A stretch of DNA of 60,000 bases, taken from assembly GCF_032854445.1 (NCBI RefSeq), contig NC_088302.1, forward strand, positions 16,923,338 to 16,983,337, written 5' to 3'. The notes beneath the pieces were generated by a model that had not been told where the DNA came from, ran no database searches, and saw nothing but the letters and a program-made list of their open reading frames with translations. Of the stretch, positions 25,001 through 37,000 are shown piece by piece. Made by a program: the position numbers and the translations under genes. Position 1 is the stretch's first letter. Each line of letters begins with the position of its first letter. The stretch is from Liolophura sinensis. Its lineage: Eukaryota > Mollusca > Polyplacophora > Chitonida > Chitonidae.

Positions 25001-28000
25001 AACAAATGTTGAATTCAGGCACATAAGTTGCAGTCAGATACAAATGTTGAAATCAGCTACAAATGTTGCGGACAGACAAAAGTGTCAGGCAACCAATGTT
25101 GCTGTCAGGTAACCAATGTTACAGTCAGGTAACCAATGCTGCAGTCAGGTAACCAATGCTGAAGTCAGGTAAAAATGTTGAATTCAGGCACAAAAGATGC
25201 AATCAGGTACAAATGTTGAATTCAGGCACAAAAGATGCAGTCAGTACAAATGTTGGGGACAGATAAAAATGCCAGGTAATGAATGTTGCAGTCAGGTATA
25301 AATATTGCATTCAGCCACAAAAGTGGCAGTCAGGTACAAACCAGTGCTACACATAAGGGGCGTATTGCATAGCTTATGCCTCAGAAAATGCCCAATACGC
25401 ATACTTATCATAAGTTTACGCAAGTGAAAACTTATCATAACAAATACACCTAGAAAACATAAGATACTTATGAGTTTCTAAAGGCATATGTACATGCTAT
25501 TTCGTGTTGATAAGCAGAATCACTTGATAGTTATATATGGGAGATAGCTCTGCAAAACTGTACAAAGTTACAATACATCCCGTTTGACTCATACATTGTC
25601 TGGAAACTTGCACTGACTATAAATGATTGGCAAGGTACGAGTCACGCACATTGTCAAGTGAAAGGATGACTAACTTTTGAGATCTTTGTGGAGACTTCCC
25701 AAGAAATTTTGGTACCCAAAAGCAGCAAACAACAAGACCTGCATGGAAATTTCAGATCTTTGAAAACTTCACGCATTTCTGCTGAGCATGTTGTTGTTGA
25801 ACACTATTCAGTCCTGATAACTCATATACAATGCAGCCTTAAACTTATGTGCATTATTTGTAAACTTGAAAGTGGGTCTCTCAATGTGTGAATAGACACC
25901 TGATAATATCTTCCATGTGACTTATGGTCCCATTTAATTTTCCCGGACGGACTCGAATGGCCTCAAGTGGGTCTGGGGGAGTCACTTCATTCAATACCTA
26001 TCAACATCACTGATGATGGCTGTGGTAGGCACATCAAATTCAGAAATAATGAGAATGCTTACAACAAACAACAGACTGAATGGTTTTCTCTGATAAGGCA
26101 CTGCTCCTCAGGCAGAAGCCAGTATTCTGCTATAATTTGGAGGGGTACTGTACTACGACAAAACATACATATTTTACATCTATAGTGCTGACAAACGTTG
26201 AAATCAGGTACAAACGTTGCAGACAGATACAAATTTCAGGTGTAGATGTTGCAGTCAGGTACAAAGTTGCACTCGTCTCTCTCCTGCTGCATGGGTAATA
26301 CGTTATTGCTTTACCCACATGACGTTAGCACGAAAGCAGGGTAAATTAGGGTACAAACAACAGAGTACATAGTTTAAGCAAGAAGCCTTTTGACAGGAAA
26401 GGTACCACATCATGTCCAGTCCAGTAAAATGTTGCAGCCAGGTATAAATTTTTACAGTCAGATACAACTGTCCCAATCACGTAATAACGTTGTAATCAAG
26501 TACAAAAGTTGCAGTCATTTACTAAAGTTGTAGTGAGGTAAACACATTGAAGTCAATTATAAATATTGGAGTCAGTGACATGTACATGAACTTGCTTGCA
26601 GTGCTTTACCTGGTTCACCCAGAATTTGGTGATGGGAGCATTCCACAGGTAATACAGCTGCTTGTGTAATGGAAGCTTGGGGAAGACCATCTTTCCCATG
26701 GCATTTTTCAGAGTTGTCAATCCATACAATCTTATTCTTGGCGATTCTGTCTTCTGAAATAAAGAACGTAATCATTCCGTTAAAATCAGTTGAGGGTTTT
26801 TAATTGATATTTTGTAGCATAGTATTTTTCTGTATTAATGTATTTATTTTTTTATTTGATTAGTGTTTTAGACTGCCCTCAAAAATATTTCACTTGTACG
26901 AAGGTGGCCACCATTATGTTGGGAAGAAACCGAGCAGAGCCCGGGGGCAAACCCACGACCTTCCTCTGGCAGACCTTTCCACATACAGCTGAAGAGGAAG
27001 CCAGCATGAGATGGACTTGAACTCATAGCTGTGGCGTTGGCCAGAGGCAACTTGTCATTACGCTGCACTAGCGCGCAAACCACTAGGCCACGGTATATTA
27101 ATTTACAATCCTAATTTACTCAATCTGGGTCTATTACATACAGGGATATGAACACAGAGGGTACTTGATATCGAGGTGCAAACAGACTGTCGCCTCTTCA
27201 TCACAACCTTTATTTACCGTTTGTTATCTTGACAACAAAACAGCATTTCTAATGACGAGTTTTGGAATCGCGTACATTTAATATTAACGTAATAGAGAAG
27301 AAACGCAACTCTGTATGGAGAGGAAAACTTCATCCTGAATAACAGAATCCAGAATGAAGTTGTCCTCTCTGTACAGAGTTGGGTTTCTTCTTTATTAAGT
27401 CAAACTTATCAGTGGTAGAAATAGTAGCATATCTGTCACGTGTCTATATCTCGCCAGTACCATTTTATGAAAATAATGAACCGCACATGAACAATCGTGT
27501 ATTTATTTTTTATTTAAATTCCAAGACCTTGTGAAAGGGAAACTTATCATCAGACACAGCGGTGATACAAAACATCTTAACATGACACATTTACACATTT
27601 GTGATACCTGGCCTAAGTGAGGTGTTGTTGTTGCTGTTGTTCCACTTTGAAAATACTAGTCTTTCACTTAAATCCTTCTTGCCTGCAGTTACCTTACCTT
27701 AAGTTTCCGTAACCTTATAACGTCTTTTAAGTTGTCATAGGTACTTATTATCACTTTTTCCGACATAATAAAATGATATTCGATGATAACAACATCAACA
27801 ACTCATCCATTGCCAGTTTCATGGTATATACTGAAACAGAGCTTTTGGGGGGGGGAGGGGGGTAGGGGCAAGATAAATGACTTTTCTCACATGTTTCTCT
27901 TCTATAGAAGTCAGATGTTTCAGCAGATATTCCTTCTCTTCTTTCTCTGTCTCATCTTCTTCTGGCTCCTCTATAAGAAAATAATATTTATACATCATAA

Positions 28001-31000
28001 AGGTCCACATGGTCGCGGCGGTGGTGGTGTTCAGTCTCTCATTTTATGTAGCTTAACATATTTTATTTGATTGCTGTTTTACGTCATACTCAAGAATATA
28101 AAGCATTTTGATGGCAGGAAACCGGGCAGATTGCTTGGAAAATGCTCGACCATCTGGAGAACCCTCCTGATAACACATCACCAAAGAGGAAGCCAGCATG
28201 AGCCGGACGTGAATTCCCAGCGATCACATTAGTGAGAGGCTCACTGTGCTGAGGTAGCATGCTAAACACTGGGCTACAGAAGCCCAACTCTCTCATTTTA
28301 AGCTTCAGTGAATACAACACAGAAGTGGCCTGTGGATGATACAAAAGCCAATACAATACAGTTACTTAATGCACTTACGCTCCACGGCAAATGATGTCTG
28401 TTTCTTCGGTGGGGGAATAAACGACAACCATACATACATGGGAAACACCATAAAGGCAGACATATATATCTGTAAACAACAACGAGACACAAAAACCCAT
28501 TTCAGATAGACTCCTATAATGGAAGGACGAGCATACGCACTGTGGTGACAAAATTAAACAATTTAAATTATATTATTTCAGACATTAATGTACCTTGATA
28601 CTCAATGATTGTAGCCTATATTAATAACAATGTATTATTATACTATTAGTATATTCATACTGTTTATCAATGTTACATTAGAGCTCAGCTATAGCGATAC
28701 AGATTTCAACTAACAAAAAAACACAAGCAGGGCAGCATGGTTACAACAGAATTTGACGCAAAGTGCAACAATACATGTACATCCACTGAGCATCTGCCAA
28801 ATTTAAAAGAAAAAAGGATGAAAGTACAATAGTCTTTATTCATGTAAGTGGGTACTGGAAGATCTTTCTCTCACTTGTATGACTTGAGTAGTAGGGGGAG
28901 TAGGAGGGTGCGCCAGAACCTATACTCCCCCTACTACTACTTGCACGTCACAAGTCTTTTGTTTACTGAGAAACATGTTGCATGATGCTGTTCATCTGTG
29001 ACATATTTGGTCTACCCACTGTGACGCAGCACTGTTGACGCAGTAGTTGAATGTCCAGGGTAATTGAAATGACGTAATACGTCTCACTTCAGACTTCTAT
29101 TGGTATCTCATTCAACTTAAGATCTCTACACAAAATATGCAAATAACTGGATCAGCCAGGACTCACCTTTAGCCACGGCGGAATAGTGAACAACCCCCAG
29201 TCCAGTTCCCGTATGACGATCATCCCATACCACCGTTGATTTAACCATCTCTGACAGCACTTGTGCGCGATGAACACACGATTATGACCAATGAAAGCAA
29301 TCTCCAGGGTGGAGCGATTGTCGTAATCTGGAAGACGTTTACTGAGGATGCCCAGGGCCTGGACGGGCGAGTCCAGGTAGCTCAAGTCAAAGATATCCAC
29401 TGCCATTTTGCCAAAGTCTCTGAAATGAGAAATATATGAATAGCTCTGACTGAATGATACAGTTCTGTAAAAGATACAGATTTTAACACAATTAACACAG
29501 ACAGTAAAATAAACAAAATCCCAACAAAAACTTTAATAATTTTGGTCCATAACCTGTCTTGAAGTTTCAAGTGAAAAAAAAAAAACAGTTGTTTTAATAA
29601 GTCCAGAAATACAGGACAAAATTTGCCACAATTTGAAGTTTCAAATCAAAACTATTTTGTCCAGATAACTGATATGTAATGGACTGACAGACAAGGTGTA
29701 AACCTATACTCCTCTCTGATACCAGTAGCGGAAGGAAAACATGAAATACCCCAATGACATATTCTTGCTAACTATTTTCACCAATCTTGCTGTTTTTCCA
29801 AAGCTTTTAATTAATATAACTGTATTAGACCTTTATACAGTAAAATACATGAACTATGATGAAACAGAAATTTACCAGACAATTGTATGGTTACAGTTGT
29901 GATTAGAATACAGCCATGTGCTTGGTTATGAACAGACCTAATAATTCATTTATTTGACTGGTGTTTTATGCCATACCCTACAATATTTCACTTATACGAC
30001 GGGCGAACAGCATTATAGTCAGAGGAAACCAGAACCAGAAGAGCCCGGCAGGAATTTACGGCCATCCACAGGTTAATGGCAGACCTTCCCATGTACAACA
30101 GCAGAGGAAGCAAGCATGAGTTGGGCTTGAACTCACAGCGACCACATTGGTGAGAGGCTCCTGTGTCATTGCACCATGCTACGCACTAACCACAGGGGTC
30201 ACTGACCTAATAAAGCAAATAATATATATCCCAAATTCTTCAAATTTCAATCACCTTTGCAACCTATATTTTGAAAGATTCTGAGAGATGCACAGTTTTA
30301 TGAAGCTTGTATCTTTAATGACATAAACAAGTCATTTTCATAATAATTGTATGCATAAATTCCACTGAAATGGTTGAAGATTTCCAGTGGTAGCAGTAAC
30401 TTACACGCCATACTGGCGAAGCTGGTTCCTGAGGTCTCGGTCAGAACAGAACTTGCTCAGCTTGGTAAAAAGGTTACTCAGCAGAAGGGCCATTGGGATG
30501 GGGTCATCCACCTTCTGCCACAACAGTTTCGTCAGCTTAATCTTGTTAGTGAGGGCTGACCACATCACCAGCGTGTTCATTGCCTGAGACAAGAAAATGG
30601 TTAGAGCAGTCAGTACGGTAATTCTTCAATGTCTTCGCCTGTTTCCAAGATGTTTAATTTGGGTGTAGTACCCTGCTTAGGCTGATAGAAAGTATCCTTT
30701 TGTGAAGTCCTAGCACACATGTAGATTTGTTTCAAAAATCAAATTAAAGATGTGCACAAATCACATTGAATATTGCTCTTTCATATAAACAGTACAGATG
30801 AATAGCCTGCATTGACCACAAATGTCACAGGGAAAAAAGATGTATTTCTGGTCAAAATAAAACCATAAGCTTTGGCAAGGTTTTATGGAATACATATGTC
30901 CTCCAATTTTTTGCTACATGTAAGTAAAGAAAATGGCCAAAATCTGTAAAAATGAAAAACAACTGCCTCCACGTTCAAAAGTCAAACCTGCCATGTCCGC

Positions 31001-34000
31001 AATGTGTGAACTCATATTTTGTAGCTCTATCTTCCATAGTTTTTAAGGAATAATGTCCACCAACGGTAACAAATCAAAATGCCGCCACTGAATTTGTAAC
31101 GGGGTCAAAAACGACCTTTAAAAGTCAATTGTCTCTTTATCTTTCAACAAAGCGACACTCGAATTTCAGGATAACCACCACTACACTTGCCACCACATAG
31201 CAGTCGCAGTCAAATTAGCACACAGTCACGGACAGTGGCCTTTGAAGTTTCAGGTTGCAGCTGCTTTTCATGGCCAACAAAATGGTAAAATTTCTAAACA
31301 ACACTTTCTACTTGACATTTTCAGTTTCTCCATTGTTTGTACAGTTACTGCCAATGGGGACACGCTTTCCAATGCAGAATTTCAATGAAACAGATATTTA
31401 ATGAAGTATGCATGCCTCCGCTAGGTTAAAGCATAGGCCATCAGGTGAAAATTAGCACCCAGCTCCCTTGTAATGTGAGATCATGTGCCATTTCTGTTTA
31501 AAAAATGGCGCCCGTCTGAAATGCAAAAGTTACTTTATGGGGAACAGCGTAGTCTATAGCTCATTCCTCTTTGCACTGACATAGTGCTGACTCATTGCAA
31601 GAATGGTCATGTCAGCTTGGAACCAGGCTTCAATTGCACGGTAAAAGGTACCCCATTCTTGCATTTCTAGTTTCACAAACTACAAGTACTGTAATTCTTC
31701 AACCTTTTCGCATGTTTACCTGGTGATTATTAAACCATGTTCTCAAGGTATTTGTCTGTGTTGACAGATAAAAATACACTTTTTGAGAAGACCTGAAATT
31801 GGCTAATCCAACTAACGTAGTCTTGTCTTCAAAATCAAATTAACAATGTGTATAAAATGACTGAAAGTCGGTCTTTCATGCAGGAAAAGGTTGAGGAATT
31901 AGGTATCTATAAACAACCGTTCATAGTCCGTTATAAATCTGGTTGTTACCTTCCTCTCGGCTACCTCCACATGGCTGACATATGACTCCAGACTGTTCAT
32001 AGAAAGCTCGTAGGGATTCACCAAATTATTCAGGTTTGTACATCTTAACAAGAGTCGATTTAACTGACAATTGTTCCCCTCCAGGAAAGACTTGTCCAGA
32101 CCTTCTGATGGGTCCTGCAACATGAACAAAGTGAGTGAGTGAGTGCTTGGGGTTTCATGTTGTACTTAACATTTTTGTTGCCTCCTTGTTGCAGGACAGA
32201 TTTCCACAGTTCTTTTATCTAGTGCTGTTTCACTGACGCCTTACCGGAGGCAACTAAGCCGCCCTGCCCGAGCCAGTATACTGATACTGGTCACCCAGTA
32301 GTTGCACCATCTTCTTCATGCTGAACGCCAAGCGAGGAGGCTACAACTTCCTCTTTCAAACTCTTATGTGTGACTCGACCCAGAATTGACCCTGGATCTA
32401 TCGCTCATGAAGCGGCATAAACATGTCATGTCATAAACATGTCATAGAAAAATTCTTGAATATGGCGTTAAACAACATTCAAATAAATAATAAATAAATG
32501 TGTACTAACTGTTTGTACCAATTTAACATGACACTTTAATACTAGCCCCTGGATCACAAGTCCAAGTATTAAAATAAGAATTCCTATGGTAGTCACTATT
32601 TTTGTTCAGTAAAGTTTTTGGAAGTAAAGTCTGATTTATATCTAAATTAGCCTCAAGATGCTAGGGCCTGGATGTTGTTTTTTTGGAAAAAAAAATGGTA
32701 AGAGAGACTAGATTTGAAAGGATAAATTTCTGTCTTTGTTGCACACATTTCTTCAGGAACTTAAGGTAACACTTTCGTTCAATATTCTGTTTAATAACAA
32801 AATTTTGTCATTTCTTCCCAATGAAAGGCAAATTTCCAATAAGAATATTAATGTCGTATCATACTATAGATGCTGTAACAGCACAGCTCCTGCTTTAGTG
32901 TAAGAAAACAATTACAATGTTAAAATTCCTTATTTTTCTGTACTTCTCAAGAACCTGGCCAATTTTTCTAAATTTTCCAGGGTCTGGAATTTTTATTTTC
33001 ATTTATCAAGTATTTTCCAGGTTTTACATGCTCTGAATGAATCCTGAGTGACCTCAAGGGGGGTATTTCAGAGGAGCCACAGTCTTCACAACAAAAAGTT
33101 TGCCAGGTAATTAAGAGAACTCACAACAACTTTGCCAAGGACTTTCTGTAGGCAGACACCGTAAAAGAGATCCAAATCCTCAGCATTCTCAAATAAATGC
33201 TGTAGTCGTTTGTGGTTGAGATATTTGTGCACTTGAAATCCATGCTTTAAAAACAGGCCCACAAACTCTTCTCTGTCGCGCTGCATCAATGCCTGCTCAA
33301 ACAGGTAATTCTCAATCTGCAAAGACATTTTACAGTTGTAATTAATTATTAATTAATAATCATTGGGATTAATTTTGAGCCAAAGAAATAATTCACATGT
33401 TTATTTCATGGTTCACACAATATATTAACTGAAATATAAAACTGACTTCAAAGACTTGAGGATATCCAGAACAATAGTAAACTCAACTAACATTTAACTT
33501 TTTCCAGGAGTATCGTTCCAAGATGGCTGACTCAGCAAGGTCACACAAGTTCCAATCCACAGTGAGTTGAAGGTCACGTAGTATGTTTTCCACCAGTTGT
33601 TTCCCAGTTCCTCTTTTCTCCGCTGCAAGCACACAGCACTTCATTACAAAACACACTGATTCATAAAGGAACACTGACAACGTATTCTCAGGCGTAAACA
33701 TTTGGTTGTGGTGTAGCATTTTCTTTCATCATTTAAAAAATCTCTATGTTGCAAAGTCAGAGAATAAAAGTCAGTTCAGCATTGTTACATGGTTTGGATC
33801 TTCTGCCAGTTCTTCTTCAGTTTTGAATATTTTCACCTTTATAAATGTATAACAAATAATAATAAAATTTGCAATTTCTTTATGTTGCCCAAGACAACAA
33901 GGGCGACTAATGAATTCACTCAAAGGCAGTATCAGATTGCAAAATGGACAGAGATCATCAAATGTTTGATTTCATCTGTAACTTCATTTAAACCTGGTAC

Positions 34001-37000
34001 ATGTATTTCCAATAAAACACCACATCAGTACATTCATAAAACCTGGCCCCTGCACTTTCATCAAAATCGCACCCTGTACATTTATCAAAACTTGAACTTA
34101 TACTTTCAACCTGGCTCCTGTACTTTCATCAAAAGGTGTTCCCTGTACATGTACTTTCATCAAAAGGTGTTCCCTGTACATGTACTTTCATCAAAAGGTG
34201 ATCCCTGTACTTTCATCAAACCCTGGTCCCTATACTTTTATCAAAACCTATCCCTTGTACTGTCATCAAAACCTATCCCCTGAATTTTCATCAAAATCCT
34301 AGCCTTTGTACTCACATTTGAACAGAGCCTGGAGGATGTACTTGCTAAGTTGCAGGAGATCGGTGTCCCACTGTGTCACATCCACCACAGTCAGGAATGT
34401 CTGGGTTCCCTGAAAACAGGACACGTAAGAGAATCGTAAGAATTAAAGATCATATACATGTACAAAAGAAGTTCTGTTTTTCGACTTGAAAAAAAAAAAA
34501 ATCACAGCCTGAAAAAATTTAGCATATCAGGTGACTGACAAGAGCGGGATTTGAACATACAAGCCTTACTGGACAAGGGGTAGACACTTGGATAGCTCAA
34601 GGAGGTAAGACCATGAAAACCAGCTTATCCCTGTGGTCCAGATAAGGGCTGGATAAGCCTAATTTATGCATGTAAAATTTTCCAACACGGCAACCCATAC
34701 ATTAAAACAAAATCTGTGTACCATATCTGTACAAGAGAAGCTACGTGAGAAGCAAGTTTCCTTAAATTTAAACTTAGAAGTAATCTTTACCAGTCTTGAT
34801 TTATAGGTGAATACAATATTTTTACTGAAAAGAAATTACCTAAACTTCCCAAACAACTATTAAGCAGCCCTATATGGTGAACGAATCAATCAAAAACAAG
34901 CAAAATTACAGGTGTAATCAATAATCAGTTATCATGGGCATGTTTACACTAATTTTCCAATCAGTAATGATACGTATGATCACTATGAAATGACATTCAA
35001 TGAAAATATACTGCTAACTGACCAGCACTTCTGGAGGTACTCACTATAACTTTAGATACGGGAGTAAAATTTTTTGATATTTTGAGCTCTTCCGAATGGT
35101 GACCATGACAAGACTTGAGGTCATCCCTTATGATTTAAAGGTGTGAAATATATCAAATTTTATTTTATATCATTGTGAAACAAGGAAGTGGATAATATAC
35201 AGGAAACCATCACATGTATCTGAAATTATGAATATTTACATGACAGAAAGTTATCTTTCAGATGACCTGGGCTCAGTTTGAGCTCATTTTTATTGGTAGC
35301 TTTTAAAAACGAGTGAATGACCAATCATTTTGACCCCTGAGACAGAGTGAAAAAAAAACAGCATAGTGAAGCCTATACATATTTGAACTGTGCACGTTTT
35401 ATGTAACATTTGGCAGGGAGGCAATACACATTAACCCTCCGGCTGTACGTTTTGAAGATTCAGTAGGTTTTATTTCTGGATGTAAACTCCTGGGATGATT
35501 TCCGGTATTTGTCAAAAATAAATAAATGAATCTGAATTTGAACTTAAGTGACTGGTTGCGTATAGAATCTTAAAACAGCAGATGGCTGGTCAATTTAGCA
35601 ACATTTTACCACTGTCACGGGTACATATATTGTATCTGCAGGGAAGCTTGAGTTGACATTTTAGCCAGCACTGTGTTCCTGTGTGTCACTGAAGGCTTTT
35701 CCAGGAACAACCACAAAAAACCCTGATTTTCTAGGTATTTTTCCAGGTTACTTTAAATTTCCAGACTTTTCAAGATTTTAAAGGCCTTATATGAACCCTT
35801 CAGATTCCAATGATCTGTGAAGGAGGTGAAATAGAAACCATCAAAAGTTCCTCACAAATTTGGAACAAAATTTACAACAAGCCAGCATATACAGTGTGCC
35901 AACTAAATTGCTCAGCTCAGCTATCACAGACAGGTTAAACAGGTTTGAAATGTATGACCAATGCAGTTGCCTAATCATGACCACAATACAAATGTACAGT
36001 GGCCTATTTGATCAGTCACAAGTAACAAGATTGAGAGCTGAGGCAACAACCGGATAACAATTACCATTCAGCTATCTGATCAATTATCCCCAGCACCATC
36101 ACTGTTACATGCACTTTGGTTTAGCCAACTTTGCCATTTCCTGCTATACTCCTGTGCATATCTCCCTCACGGTAACTCATAAGCATGGTAAACAACCTAA
36201 AAATTTTGTGAACTCAAAATGTGAAGTTTTAGAGGTAAATATATGTTACAAAAATGTTACGTTTGGGGCTGAAACTTCTACCTTCCAAACAAACCTCAAA
36301 ACAACTGAGACAAATGGAACTATTAGAATCTGGCAAATGTGTGCTATTTATGTCATGGGCGAAATCTTAGGTCATTTACACGTACTTAATAGGTCTACTC
36401 ACATCATGAGCCAGCCCTACACATTCCATAATCTTGTCCCTGTAGGTCGTCCTCAGGGCATCGTTCTCCTGGAGTTGTGAGGGAAACGCATGGCCTACTT
36501 TCCTCATCAGCTCTGGCTTCACTGACGTGGCTATATGTTCAGGGTCATTCCTGTCAACAATCCCTTCTCACATAAAAAGTCATGACATGACACATCCTAT
36601 AATCTAAACTTCACAATAAACAGAAAGGTGACAACTATATTACCTAAGGACTCCTTCATCGTCATATTACTGAAAAATGGTTAAGTAGGATGTTAAACCC
36701 CAAGCAATCACTCACACCTTGACCGAGAATGGTAGTAACCCACTTCTCATGTGACAGTGATTCATTAAGCACCTGAATCACTCGGCCGTTTTATTAACTT
36801 TTAATAAGAACACAAATTCTCACCCAAAATGAATAATTGTACACTATCTGAGCCTATTCCATACAAAGCTATTTCAGTTTAAGTTTCATGTAACTATCAT
36901 GGCAAGACAAGTTGGCCAGGGTAATATACAATCAGCCCATCCTAGAACCACTTTGAGAAAGAACATGGGCAGATTCCATAAAGCCATATCTGACAAAGAC

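Larger units (their letters stand above)
20917..27131. repeat. Assembly block copy B (right contig end, exons 15-21)
   Basis: 6215 bp near-identical to copy A, starting at the first base after the gap. It has two frameshifting 1-base deletions in exons, fewer units in two minisatellites and small intronic indels. Confidence 0.92.

Noticed and set aside
14391-27131. Real tandem duplication producing mutually exclusive membrane-domain exons
   Set aside because: The copy boundaries coincide with both edges of the gap, all substitutions are silent, and one copy is frameshifted. True duplicate exon clusters would not end exactly at an assembly gap.
33789-34283. 164-codon plus-strand open frame
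   Set aside because: Its second half is the CATCAAAA-type minisatellite next to exon 7; the open frame follows from the repeat.
36109-36480. 123-codon plus-strand open frame
   Set aside because: It partly overlaps exon 6 on the opposite strand and otherwise lies in intron; composition is not protein-like.
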